Source of the DNA: Saccharopolyspora erythraea NRRL 2338
GTDB lineage: Bacteria > Actinomycetota > Actinomycetes > Mycobacteriales > Pseudonocardiaceae
DNA: 64,000 nucleotides
Direction of reading: 5' to 3'
Assembly: GCF_000062885.1 (NCBI RefSeq)
Contig: NC_009142.1
Location: 6,251,584 to 6,315,583 of the forward strand
Numbering within the stretch: the first letter of the stretch is position 1; each line of letters opens with the position of its first letter. A model generated the notes under the pieces. The model was not told the DNA's origin. It saw only the letters and a list, made by a program, of their open reading frames with translations, and made no database searches. Positions 34,758-42,697 of the stretch are shown here, in pieces. Made by a program: the position numbers and the translations under genes.

Positions 34758-35180
34758 GTGACCGTCGAACCGCAAGCACCGAACGGCGCACCCGGCCCCG
34801 ATCTCGGAGAGCCGGCGGCGCTCCCCCACACCCTGCGGGTGCGGATCTCCAGCCCGCGCCCGGACGCGATCGTGGTGACCCTGGTGGGCGAGGTCGACGG
34901 CGCCACCGTCGAACGCTTCGAGGACGCCCTCCTGCCGCGTCTGTCGGCGGAGGTGCGGCTGATCGTGGTCGACCTGGTGGCGGTCGACTTCCTCGGCGTG
35001 GCGGGACTCGCGCTGCTGGACTACACCTACCACCGCGCGCAGGCGGGTGAGTTCGCGATGCGGCTGGTCGTCTGCGACCGCGAGATCAAGCACGCGTTGC
35101 ACATGGCCTGGCTCGACGAGTCGATCAACTGCTACCCCAGCGTGCAAGCCGCGCTGGAGCCCAACGAGTCACCGATCTGA
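34758..35180 (+). CDS. STAS domain anti-sigma factor antagonist-like protein
   Basis: The protein has 140 residues. The STAS fold runs from about residue 27: DAIVVTLVGEVDGATVERFEDALLP, then RLIVVDLVAVDFLGVAGLALLDYTY. In SpoIIAA/RsbV proteins the loop reads D-S-S-G and its serine is phosphorylated by the anti-sigma kinase. Here it is GVAG, with no serine, so partner switching by phosphorylation seems impossible. GTG 34758 has AGAGGAG seven bases upstream. No anti-sigma kinase gene is adjacent. Confidence 0.84.
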   Translation: MTVEPQAPNGAPGPDLGEPAALPHTLRVRISSPRPDAIVVTLVGEVDGATVERFEDALLPRLSAEVRLIVVDLVAVDFLGVAGLALLDYTYHRAQAGEFAMRLVVCDREIKHALHMAWLDESINCYPSVQAALEPNESPI

Positions 35181-35222
35181 GGCCGCGGGCAGGCGCGGGC
35201 GCCGCGCGGGGCGGGGAGAGCA

Positions 35223-36002
35223 TTGCCGGAGACCGAGCCCGTCACGCCGCACGCCCCTCACCCGTCACTTCGTCCACTGGTGCACCAGATGCTGCACGAC
35301 GTGACTTTCCTGCACTGGCCGTACGACCCCGAGCGCATCCGCCCGCTGCTGCCCGCGGGCACCGAACCCGACGTCTTCGACGGCAGGGCCTGGATCGGCG
35401 TCGTGGGGCTCGCGATGGAACCGGTGCGCGCGCTCGGTCTTCCGGTGCCGCCGCCCGTTCGGCGCACCACCCGGAGCACCCAGCTCAACGTCCGGACCTA
35501 CTGCGTCGACTCCCGCGGGCGCCGGGGACTGGTGTTCCTGTCCATGGAGACGTCCCGGCCGTCGTTCGGGTTCGCGGCAAGGCTCGCCGGGCGGCTTCCC
35601 TACCACTCTGCGGCGGTCGCCGGGCGGGCCTCCGACACCGAGGTCGAGTACAGCGCCCGTCGTAGGGGTCGCCGCTTCCGTCTCGGTTCTTCCGGTCGCG
35701 CTGCTTCGGGCGTTTTCCCGCCGATCGGCATGAGATTCCGGGTTCGGCTGGGCGATGTGGTCGAACCGGACCCGCTCGACCACTTCCTGACCGCGCGCTG
35801 GCGCCTGCACAACCGCTGGTACGGCACGACGATGCGGGTTCCGGTCAGGCACGAACCGTGGGCGCTGCGCACCGGCGAACTGGTCGCCTTCGCCGACGGC
35901 GGTCTGCTCACCGACGCCGGGCTGCGACCACCGGACGAGAGCGCGCACGTGCTGTACTCGCCGGGCACGCGGGTCGGGCTCGGCCTGCCGGCCTTCCTCT
36001 GA
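35223..36002 (+). CDS. DUF2071 / YqjF family protein
   Basis: The protein has 259 residues. MLHDVTFLHWPYDPERIRPLLPAGTEPDVFDGRAWIGVVG is the conserved opening of DUF2071. RTYCVDSRGRRGLVFLSMETSR and the C-terminal HVLYSPGTRVGLGLP complete the acetoacetate-decarboxylase-like barrel. The role of the family is unknown. The start is a TTG at 35223 with GGGGAGAG upstream, 42 bases after the STAS gene on the same strand. Confidence 0.85.
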   Translation: MPETEPVTPHAPHPSLRPLVHQMLHDVTFLHWPYDPERIRPLLPAGTEPDVFDGRAWIGVVGLAMEPVRALGLPVPPPVRRTTRSTQLNVRTYCVDSRGRRGLVFLSMETSRPSFGFAARLAGRLPYHSAAVAGRASDTEVEYSARRRGRRFRLGSSGRAASGVFPPIGMRFRVRLGDVVEPDPLDHFLTARWRLHNRWYGTTMRVPVRHEPWALRTGELVAFADGGLLTDAGLRPPDESAHVLYSPGTRVGLGLPAFL

Positions 36003-36027
36003 CCCGCGTTCGCCGCGCTCGGCCGCT

Positions 36028-36279
36028 TCAGCCGGAGGTCTCCACCTGTCCCCACTCCCACCGGTAGGGCTCGGCGCTGGGCGGCACGATCCGCCGCCAC
36101 TCCACCTCGTCACCGGACGCGTGCACGATGACCGCTCCGCCGCCTTCGTCCGCGGCGAAGCGGTAGGCCGCCGCGACCGCGTCGGCCTGCGACTCCATGC
36201 GCTTGCACGCCTGGGTGTCGCCCGGCGTCAGGACCTGCCACCGGCCTTCCGGATGTTGACGGACCCGCCACACTCCCAT
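36028..36279 (-). CDS. DUF2188-like small protein (third copy)
   Basis: The protein has 83 residues. MGVWRVRQHPEGRWQVLTPGDTQACKRMESQADAV followed by a helix and GGAVIVHASGDEVEWRRIV repeats the strand-helix-strand layout of the two other DUF2188 proteins in the window, but with a longer tail. GGAGGGCTCA precedes ATG 36279. Function unknown. Confidence 0.78.
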   Translation of the reverse strand: MGVWRVRQHPEGRWQVLTPGDTQACKRMESQADAVAAAYRFAADEGGGAVIVHASGDEVEWRRIVPPSAEPYRWEWGQVETSG

Positions 36280-36627
36280 TGAGCCCTCCACGAAACCCCA
36301 CCAAGATCGTCGCGCCCAGTTCCGCCCTCGGAGTGCCCTCACGCACCCGTCGCCAATCCTGTTCGGACCTCTGGAGCCGATCTACCGGTCCGCCCGCGTT
36401 CGGGGTGACCGAGCGCGCGGCTCCGCCAAAGCCGGGTCGCATCGGTGTTTCGCCGGATTCCGCCGATCGCCTACGTCGCGCGCCGCCGGGACCTTCGGCC
36501 CGTTTTCCGCGCCGCCGCGGTCACCCGGTCGCGGGCTTCGACCCCGGCGAGGGTTGGGGCCGCGGCGGCACGGGCAGCCGATGGCCGTACCCCGCTCGGC
36601 ACTTCCCGCGATTCGAGGTGAACGGCC
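36280..36627. other. Divergent 348-base gap
   Basis: The gap lies between the DUF2188-like gene and the copper protein gene, so it should contain two promoters, but none is clear. The only structure I see is a perfect 10-bp inverted repeat, GCCGCCGCGG at 36511-36520 with its complement at 36560-36569. Confidence 0.5.
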
Positions 36628-37035
36628 ATGTCCCAGGCGATGCGCATGATCGAGACCTACCCGACGCGGGTCGACGCACCCGACCTCGAGGCGCTGACGG
36701 TGTGCGTCGAGGAGTGCATGGTCTGCGGCCAGGCCTGCGCCGCGTGCGCCGACGCCTGCCTGGCCGAGGACGACGTGACAGCGCTGCGGGCCTGCGTCCG
36801 CAAGTGCCTGGACTGCGCAGACCTGTGCCAGTCGGCCACGGCCCTGCTCTCCAGGCACACCGGTGACAACGGCGCGGTGACCAGGGCGCTGCTGGAAGCC
36901 TGCCGCAAGGCGTGCCAGCAGTGCGCCGAGGAGTGCGAGCGCCACGCCACCGCCCACGCCCACTGCGCGGCCTGCGCCAACGCGTGCCGCCGCTGCGAGG
37001 ACGCCTGCACCGCCCTCATCCCGCTGCTCGGCTGA
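36628..37035 (+). CDS. Cysteine-rich four-helix bundle copper-binding protein (Csp-like)
   Basis: The protein has 135 residues and 19 cysteines, most in CxxxC spacing along four helices (VCVEECMVCGQACAACADAC and similar stretches). This is the layout of cytosolic copper storage proteins (Csp3-like), where the cysteines line the core and bind many Cu(I) ions. There is no signal peptide or Tat motif, so it should be cytosolic. GAGGTGAACGGCC precedes the ATG. It could buffer copper. No copper exporter or CsoR gene is near. Confidence 0.9.
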   Translation: MSQAMRMIETYPTRVDAPDLEALTVCVEECMVCGQACAACADACLAEDDVTALRACVRKCLDCADLCQSATALLSRHTGDNGAVTRALLEACRKACQQCAEECERHATAHAHCAACANACRRCEDACTALIPLLG

Positions 37036-37045
37036 CGGGTCGGCC

Positions 37046-37110
37046 CGATTACCTCCGAGGTAATCGCCGTGGCGTGGCGGCCCTGCAAGACTGCGATCTC
37101 TCCGTTGCAG
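37046..37110. promoter_or_regulatory. Two inverted repeats between the copper protein and NTF2-like genes
   Basis: CGATTACCT (37046-37054) and its complement (37058-37066) form a perfect 9-bp repeat with a 3-base loop, possibly terminating the copper gene. CTGCAA (37083-37088) with TTGCAG (37105-37110), 16 bases apart, lies 26 bases before the next ATG and could be an operator. Confidence 0.45.
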
Positions 37111-37135
37111 TACGAAGTTCCAGGAGGGATCACCC

Positions 37136-37564
37136 ATGTCCATGGCCACGCGCACCGCGGTTGAAGAGCTTCTGCGCCGCATCGGTGAGGGTGACCCCGA
37201 CCGCATCGCCGAGCTGTATGCCGAGCAATGCGACTGGAAGCTCGACTGGCCGGAGTCCGAACACGGCCGCGCGGCCACGCCGTGGATCCGCCACCGCGCC
37301 ACCCGCGGCGACGCCGCCGCTCACTACCGCGAACTCGCCGAGCACCACCTGCCCGAGCGGGCGGCGACCGAGGTCGAGCGCGTCCTCGTGGACGGCAGCG
37401 ATGCGGTCGTGCTCGGCGAGATCCGCCAGACCGCCCGGTCCACCGGGCGCGCGTATCGCGCGCGTTTTGCCTTGCACCTCACGGTCGAGGACGGCCTAGT
37501 CACGCGCCACCACGTCTACGAGGACAGTCTCGCCGTCGCTCAAGCATTCGATCCGCGCGGTTGA
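37136..37564 (+). CDS. SnoaL/NTF2-like protein
   Basis: The protein has 142 residues. The cone-shaped alpha+beta barrel of the SnoaL-like family is seen in VEELLRRIGEGDPDRIAELYAEQCDWKLDW, then HYRELAEHHL, a DAVVLGEI strand, and FALHLTVEDGLVTRHHVYEDSLAV. CAGGAGGGATCACCC precedes ATG 37136. Members may be hydrolases, isomerases or non-enzymatic. The substrate is unknown. Confidence 0.82.
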   Translation: MSMATRTAVEELLRRIGEGDPDRIAELYAEQCDWKLDWPESEHGRAATPWIRHRATRGDAAAHYRELAEHHLPERAATEVERVLVDGSDAVVLGEIRQTARSTGRAYRARFALHLTVEDGLVTRHHVYEDSLAVAQAFDPRG

Positions 37565-37649
37565 TCGCACGGTGCGGAGGCCGCGTGCACCGTTGATCAC
37601 GTGTCGGCGGGCCGCCAGACGGGTTCCTCCACTGTGTCCTGACAGCCGC

Positions 37650-37829
37650 TCACAGCGGTCTGGTGCCGCGATCGTCCTCGCCCGCCGGGCCTTCCGGTAC
37701 CGCCTCGTCACCGCTCACGGCGGGCTGGTCGGCCTGCTCGCCCTCGAATGTCGGCTCGGTGTGCTCCTCGGCGAAGTCGGGTTCGTCCTCGGGTGGCACC
37801 CGGCGCGGCTGCGAATCCGGTCTCGTCAT
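37650..37829 (-). CDS. Small acidic hypothetical protein
   Basis: The protein has 59 residues, rich in E, D and P (PPEDEPDFAEEHTEPTFEGEQ). GGGGAGT lies five bases upstream of ATG 37829, which is better spaced than a GTG two codons earlier. It has no recognisable domain. Confidence 0.55.
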   Translation of the reverse strand: MTRPDSQPRRVPPEDEPDFAEEHTEPTFEGEQADQPAVSGDEAVPEGPAGEDDRGTRPL

Positions 37830-37965
37830 GTCCACTCCCCGTAGTAGCCGGTCCTGACGTCCCTCCGCTCGGCAGTGGCGGAGCGGACATCAAGCGTAGG
37901 CCGGTACCGCGCCTCGCCGCTTGTTCTGTCCGCAGCCACCCGGTTCTCCGTTCCCCGTCCTTCGG

Positions 37966-38688
37966 TTACTCCCTGCGGAAGAGCGCGGCCAGCAGGAAGG
38001 GAACCCCGAACAGCGGCGAGTTCGGCGGCTGTTCCGCCATCGCGCGCAACTCGATCTCCGAGTACTCGGTGAAGATCCAGCGCAACGCCTCAGGTGTGTA
38101 CGCCAGTCCGCCCTCGAGGCTGCCGCGGCGGTAGAACTCCTCGTCCGGGAGTTCGGAGCCCATGGCTCCGGACGCGAAGCAGGCGAGGCCGAAGTGACCT
38201 CCCGGGACCAGCAGGCGGTCCAGCAGCTCCAGGTAGCTCACCCGGCGGTGCGGCGGGAGGTGGTGCAGGCAGCCGGAGTCGTAGACCAGGTCGTAGCGGC
38301 GGGACGGCAGTTCGGCGGTGAAGACGTCGGCGCAGTGGAAGCGCACCGCGACGTCCGCCTCGCGCGCCCGTTCCCTCCCCCAGGCGACCGCGCGCGGTGA
38401 GAGGTCGACGGCGTCGACCTCGAAGCCGAGCGACGCCAGGTGCAGTGCGTTGCGACCGGGTCCGCAGCCCAGATCGAGCGCCCGGCCCGGAGCGATCAGC
38501 CCCCGCTCGAGCCACGAAACCAGGCTCTCGTCCGGTTTGGCGACGAAGAACGGGATCGGCGCATCGCGGTCGGCGTAGAAACCGTCCCACCAGCCGGAGC
38601 CACCGGCCCGCCGGCGGTCCGCGTCGTCGACCAGCAGTCGGTCGAGCATGCGCATGACGTCTTCCGACGTGCGGATATCCCGGTTCAC
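37966..38688 (-). CDS. Class I SAM-dependent methyltransferase
   Basis: The protein has 240 residues. Motif I is RALDLGCGPGRNALHLASLGFEVDAVDLS near residue 70, followed by the acidic loop FHCADVF and YDLVYDSGCLHHLPPHRR. These are standard for class I methyltransferases of the UbiE/Methyltransf_25 type. The GTG at 38688 has GGGGAGG five bases upstream. The TTG just before it is too close to the site. The substrate is unknown. Confidence 0.87.
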   Translation of the reverse strand: MNRDIRTSEDVMRMLDRLLVDDADRRRAGGSGWWDGFYADRDAPIPFFVAKPDESLVSWLERGLIAPGRALDLGCGPGRNALHLASLGFEVDAVDLSPRAVAWGRERAREADVAVRFHCADVFTAELPSRRYDLVYDSGCLHHLPPHRRVSYLELLDRLLVPGGHFGLACFASGAMGSELPDEEFYRRGSLEGGLAYTPEALRWIFTEYSEIELRAMAEQPPNSPLFGVPFLLAALFRRE

Positions 38689-38782
38689 CAAGACCTCCCC
38701 GGCCCATCTCCTGCGAGCCCTGCGACCTTAGTGCCCGGGACCGACACCGACGCCGGGACCGACGCCCGTGCCGCTCTGACCG

Positions 38783-39001
38783 CTACTCTTCGTCGGGGTC
38801 CGCAGTGATCCCCTCGGTGCCGATGGGCGCTTCCTGCTCGGTCCGGGGCCGCATCGCGAGGTGCTCCGGCTGGGACGCCGACTGCTCGGCACCCTCGGAG
38901 TCGCCCTCGACCAGCTCGGTCTCGAAGACGTCCTCGTCACCGGGAGCGACGTCGCGGTCCTGCTCGCCCTGGTGTGGATCGAGATCTCGTTGTGCAGCCA
39001 T
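38783..39001 (-). CDS. Small acidic hypothetical protein
   Basis: A 72-codon frame starts at ATG 39001. It is acidic and polar (QGEQDRDVAPGDEDVFETELVEGDSEGAEQ) without hydrophobic core, like the two other small acidic proteins in the window. The binding site is weak (GGCGGAT). It lies divergent to the DUF1360 gene. Confidence 0.45.
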   Translation of the reverse strand: MAAQRDLDPHQGEQDRDVAPGDEDVFETELVEGDSEGAEQSASQPEHLAMRPRTEQEAPIGTEGITADPDEE

Positions 39002-39213
39002 GCCATCCGCCTACCCCGCGGGCGCGGACGCGAACCACCGGACCGCCTCGCCGGCCCCGCCTCCTGGGACGCCGGGCCGTCGTCGACGCCTGGCGAGTTG
39101 GCCGGTCTTCGCACTGGGTGGTTTGGGAGCGGATCTCCGGCGGGCAACCCCTGACGAAGAAGAGCGCAGGACGCGGCGTGCGGCGCCGCCCGATCGCCGG
39201 GGAGGCCGACGGC

Positions 39214-39738
39214 ATGGCGAAGAAGTCCGCGAAGGCGGCCGGAGAGATCCACGAGGAGGCCGAGACCTACCGCGGCGGAGCACCCAGACCCCTGCGCGGC
39301 CACGTGCTGATGATGGCGTTGTTCAGCGCCCTGGTCGCGGCCGCGGCGGGGCTGGCCGCCGCCACCGGGCGCCGGCTGCCCTCCGACGTCCGCGGATACG
39401 ACTTGCTCCTGCTCACCGCCGGCACGCACAAGCTTGCGCGCACGCTGTCCAAGGACGCGGTGACCAGCCCGCTACGCACGCCCTTCACCCGGTACGAGGA
39501 GACCGGCGGGCCGGCCGAGGTCAACGAGGAGGTCCGCCGCAGCAGCCAGACCAGGCACGCCATCGGCGAGCTCATCACCTGCCCCTTCTGCCTGGACCTG
39601 TGGATCGCCACCGGTTTCGCCGTCGGCATGGTCTTCGCGCCGCGCCTCACCCGCCTCGTCGCCACCACCTTCACCGCCATGACCGGCGCCGACTTCCTGC
39701 AGCTCGCCTACGCCCGCATGCAGCAGTCGCAGTCCTGA
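39214..39738 (+). CDS. DUF1360 family membrane protein
   Basis: The protein has 174 residues. A charged start is followed by a hydrophobic helix (LMMALFSALVAAAAGLAAATG). Then come the DUF1360 signatures YDLLLLTAGTHKLARTLSKDAVTSPLRTPF and GELITCPFCLDLWIATGFAVGMVF, with a CPFC pair. The family is a small membrane protein of bacilli and actinobacteria, with links to sporulation in Bacillus. GGGAGG lies nine bases before ATG 39214. Confidence 0.87.
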   Translation: MAKKSAKAAGEIHEEAETYRGGAPRPLRGHVLMMALFSALVAAAAGLAAATGRRLPSDVRGYDLLLLTAGTHKLARTLSKDAVTSPLRTPFTRYEETGGPAEVNEEVRRSSQTRHAIGELITCPFCLDLWIATGFAVGMVFAPRLTRLVATTFTAMTGADFLQLAYARMQQSQS

Positions 39739-39788
39739 CCCGCCGAGCAGGGCCATGGCCGCGGGGCCGGGTCTGGTAGGCATGCGGT

Positions 39789-40106
39789 ATGGATCTGGCA
39801 GAACTCCGGGACCGCCTGCGCGTGTTCGCCGCCGACCGCGACTGGGAGCAGTACCACACGCCGAAGAACCTCGTCATGGCCCTGAGCGGCGAAGTCGGCG
39901 AGCTGGCGGCGCTCTTCCAGTGGCTGACCCCCGAGGAGTCGGCCGCTGCCGCCCGCGACCCGGAACTCTCGCCGGACGTTCTCGACGAGCTCGCCGACGT
40001 CACCATCTACCTGGTCCGCCTCGCCGACGTGCTGGGAGTCGACCTCCTGGCCGCGTCCGAGGCCAAGATCGAACGCAACGAGCACCGCTTCCCCAGGAAG
40101 TCCTAG
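39789..40106 (+). CDS. MazG-like nucleotide pyrophosphohydrolase
   Basis: This 105-residue all-helical protein has the MazG/dCTPase motifs: SGEVGELAALFQWLTPEE (the EExxE-type metal site as GEVGELAALFQ) near residue 34 and LDELADVTIYLVRLADVLGVDL near residue 67. It resembles the dCTPase/RS21-C6 group that hydrolyses modified (d)NTPs to monophosphates, a pool-cleaning function. It is followed by two strong hairpins. Confidence 0.9.
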   Translation: MDLAELRDRLRVFAADRDWEQYHTPKNLVMALSGEVGELAALFQWLTPEESAAAARDPELSPDVLDELADVTIYLVRLADVLGVDLLAASEAKIERNEHRFPRKS

Positions 40107-40240
40107 CCGTCACGCGGGCAGATCGTCGTTCCATATCGGCAGCATGTGCGCACGACTTGCTCGGAACGCTTGCGAGTCGGGGACAAACCGCTATTCGTCC
40201 TATGTGGTCAGCAGCCGTGCGCTTGGCCACGGAGCGGCGA

Positions 40241-40285
40241 TGCCGCGTCCGGTGCGGCCGCCGGGTGGCCGCACCGGACGCGGCA
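40241..40285. terminator. Strong bidirectional terminator hairpin
   Basis: A 19-bp perfect stem (40241-40259 with 40267-40285) has a 7-base loop, between the convergent MazG-like and LmbU-family genes. Confidence 0.85.
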
Positions 40286-40288
40286 GTG

Positions 40289-40331
40289 ACCGCCGTGCGG
40301 GCACACGCCGTAAGGATGCCCGCGCGGCGGT
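40289..40331 (-). terminator. Terminator hairpin after the LmbU-family gene
   Basis: A 15-bp stem with one G-T pair (40289-40303 with 40317-40331) lies 13 bases beyond the stop of the minus-strand gene, forming a double terminator with 40241-40285. Confidence 0.75.
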
Positions 40332-40343
40332 CGGAGTCCCGGG

Positions 40344-41090
40344 TTATGCCCGGGCGACCAGTTGCCGGTGCTGCTGCTCGACCTGGCGGGGAGGGTGCTC
40401 GGTCTGCCGGGGCGCCTCGACCTGCCGGGGCGGCTGGTCGGCTTCCTCCAGGACGCGGCCCGCGGCCGAGTCGAGGTTGGCCACGATCCAGCTCTCGATG
40501 CTGCTGCCCGCCCGCTCGGCGGCGCGCTGCCAGCGCTCCAGGCGCTCGCTGGTCACCTGGATGGCGGGCATCGCCCGCTCGACGCTGCCCGCGCCCTGCA
40601 CGGCCAGCCGGCTGTTGCGGATGTGCTGGCGGAGCTGGTTGCGCGACCAGCCGGCTTCCTCGGCGCGGTCGAGCCAGCGGTCCTGCTGGTCGACCGGCAG
40701 CGCGGCGACCTCGGCGTGGTGCTGGAAGCTCAGCTTGTCGCGCCGCCGCGACAGCTCGAAGCGCCGGGCGACCCAGGCGTAGTTGCGGATCGTCTGGTAA
40801 TCGAGCCGGGCGGTCTCGATCGCCCGCCGGTAACGATCCGAATACCGCGCCTGCCCGTAGACCACCCAGTCACCGAGGAACCAGGCCGACGAATTCACAA
40901 TACGGGTAATCTTCTTTCCCGCCCGCTCCCAGTCCTCGAATGGGAGCGAATGCGGAAACTGCAACCCCACCTGGGTCGCCAGCACCTCACCGGAGCGTTC
41001 CACTCGCTTTTCCCTGCCACTGTCCAGGGACCGGGAATCGCCATTGGTCAGCCGAGAACCATGATCGCGATCGCGCATGTCCTGTACCAC
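40344..41090 (-). CDS. LmbU family transcriptional regulator
   Basis: The protein has about 248 residues. The conserved LmbU core is clear: VLATQVGLQFPHSLPFEDWERAG, IVNSSAWFLGDWVVYGQARY, YRRAIETARLDYQTIRNYAWVARRFELSRRRDKLSFQHHAEVAAL and DRWLDRAEEAGWSRNQLRQHIR, where the last part resembles a helix-turn-helix. LmbU regulates lincomycin synthesis, and homologues (HmtD, NovE types) sit in antibiotic clusters. The start is uncertain: GTG 41090 follows AAAGGG at short spacing, and ATG 41078 is an alternative. The Q/P/R-rich tail is low-complexity. No antibiotic cluster adjoins. Confidence 0.88.
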   Translation of the reverse strand: MVQDMRDRDHGSRLTNGDSRSLDSGREKRVERSGEVLATQVGLQFPHSLPFEDWERAGKKITRIVNSSAWFLGDWVVYGQARYSDRYRRAIETARLDYQTIRNYAWVARRFELSRRRDKLSFQHHAEVAALPVDQQDRWLDRAEEAGWSRNQLRQHIRNSRLAVQGAGSVERAMPAIQVTSERLERWQRAAERAGSSIESWIVANLDSAAGRVLEEADQPPRQVEAPRQTEHPPRQVEQQHRQLVARA

Positions 41091-41237
41091 TGATCCCTTT
41101 CTTGCGCACGCGCGACGGCATGCCCACCAATAACGCGCATGCCCTCGCGGCATCGAAGACGCATCCTTGCCCCCAGGCATTCAATCCCACCATACGGGCA
41201 AACCCACCCCCGGCATACATCCAACCGGGTGACGAAA

Positions 41238-42050
41238 TCACAATGATTGCTTGCCCAGCAACCGTTCGATGAACTCGGCAACCCCTTCTTCGTCATGCGG
41301 TCCGGCGAGATAACCCGCCACGTCCATCGATTCCAGATCTGCATCGGCCATCGCCACCGGGATGTCCGACCAATCCAGCAACGGCAGGTCCGCGGGCACC
41401 GCGCCGAAGGCGACCGTTGTCGCGGCCGACGCTTTCCCCTGACGGCACAACGATCTCAGGTGGCTGGCGTGGTCCACTCCCACCGGCAGCACGTCGACGA
41501 AACCGGGCGCGGGAATCGCCACCGCCCCCATGGAAGCGATTTCACGCCGGACTTTCTCCGCCAGGATCGCCACGGGAACGGAATCGGACTGGACCATGAC
41601 CTTTGTCACAGGACCCGAAACCTCGGCTCTTTCGGACCAGCTCAGCCCGGGCGAGTCCGCCCAGCCGATCCGGAAATCCTCGTCCAGCTCGCACCCGCCG
41701 AGCGAGTCGAACGCGAGCCGTACGTCGTCGAGCCTGCCCCGCAGGATTGCCGCGAGCCGACGCGATTCCTGCACGGAGAACATTTTCGCCGCCAGCAGCC
41801 GCTCCCGCCAAGGGTCGAACACGACTCCACCACCGGAACAGACCAATGTCTGAGCACCCGCCTGCCGCGCCAATTCCAGCGCCGATCGAAGCGGGCGGGT
41901 GGTGACGAGCACGAATCGCCCTCCGCCGGAGCACAACCGGGTTATCGCGCGCCGGGTGCGCTTCGTTACGCCCGCCCCGGCCGCCACCAAAGCATTGTCC
42001 AGGCTGGATGCGACCAGGAATTCGGTACGGGTTTCAGCAATCACCGCCAC
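41238..42050 (-). CDS. Degenerate HAD-superfamily (Cof/mannosyl-3-phosphoglycerate phosphatase-like) protein
   Basis: The protein has about 270 residues. The HAD-IIB layout is recognisable: motif II in FVLVTTRPLRSALELA, SGGGVVFDP, motif III lysine in GPVTKVMVQ, and motif IV region VAFGAVPADLPLLDWSDIPVAMADAD. But motif I, normally DLDGTL, reads SLDNAL (Ser16), and motif IV GDxxND reads GAVPAD. The nucleophile and a metal ligand are therefore lost and phosphatase activity is unlikely. The start is uncertain (GTG 42050 or 42044). It lies 148 bases upstream of the LmbU-family gene on the same strand and may act with it as a ligand-binding partner. Confidence 0.75.
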   Translation of the reverse strand: MAVIAETRTEFLVASSLDNALVAAGAGVTKRTRRAITRLCSGGGRFVLVTTRPLRSALELARQAGAQTLVCSGGGVVFDPWRERLLAAKMFSVQESRRLAAILRGRLDDVRLAFDSLGGCELDEDFRIGWADSPGLSWSERAEVSGPVTKVMVQSDSVPVAILAEKVRREIASMGAVAIPAPGFVDVLPVGVDHASHLRSLCRQGKASAATTVAFGAVPADLPLLDWSDIPVAMADADLESMDVAGYLAGPHDEEGVAEFIERLLGKQSL

Positions 42051-42208
42051 ACACCACTTCTGGGGAAAGTGTTCGACATGCGTTGCCTGGACGTGCCGGG
42101 TTTTCGGCGCGCGACGACGGGTACCGCTCGCTTTGCTCCGGGGCGCCGCACACCAGGTCGGCCGATCGTCAACCGTGCTGCATGCCACGAGCGGCTGTCA
42201 ACACGCCC

Positions 42209-42246
42209 CGGCCGTGGTTGTCCCGCCGGCGGGACAACCACGGCCG
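42209..42246. repeat. Perfect 38-bp palindrome in a divergent gap
   Basis: Arms 42209-42227 and 42228-42246 are exact complements with no loop, and the centre reads GTCCCGCCGGCGGGAC. It lies 160 bases upstream of the HAD gene and 450 upstream of the monooxygenase gene, in a region where neither gene should need a terminator. It may be an operator for a dimeric regulator or the remnant of a lost gene's terminator. Confidence 0.8.
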
Positions 42247-42439
42247 CCTGCCCGGACTCCGTTGAACGCAAAGCCGCACGTAGGGGTGTGCGTGGCGTAG
42301 CGCGGGAGAATCGGATGTGAGTCGCACCGCTACGCCTCCATGTCGGCGGCCATCCGGGTGACGGCAACGCACCCGGGGAAATTCGACAACGAGAAAAGCG
42401 GAATATTCCGGGAGTTCGGGGCGAGGTGCCGAGGCGGAC

Positions 42440-42650
42440 GCGGGAGGCAACGGTCGACGCGGCCCCAGCGGATCGACGCGGGCAGCAACGGTCGACGCGG
42501 GCGGGCGACGACGCGACGCGGCCAGCGCAACGCACGTGCCCGACGACGACGCGACGCGGCCACCGGCCACAACGCACGCGGGCGGCGACGACGCGACGCG
42601 GCCAGCCGCCACAACACACGCGCGCGGCGGCGAGGCGGCGCCTGCCGCGA
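42440..42650. repeat. CGACGACGCGACGCGG repeat tract
   Basis: The 19-bp unit CGACGACGCGACGCGGCCA occurs at 42506-42524, 42544-42562 and 42586-42604, each followed by a variable CAACGCACG-like segment. Shorter GTCGACGCGG units precede. It is non-coding, lies upstream of the monooxygenase gene, and explains why no clean ribosome binding site is seen near 42698. Confidence 0.65.
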
Positions 42651-42697
42651 GCGGCGGCGGGAATCCCGCCGTGGTGCGTGCGTTGACTTTGAACGTG

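Noticed and set aside
40344-41090. Antibiotic biosynthesis cluster around the LmbU-family gene
   Set aside because: No polyketide, peptide or lincosamide biosynthetic genes occur on either side.
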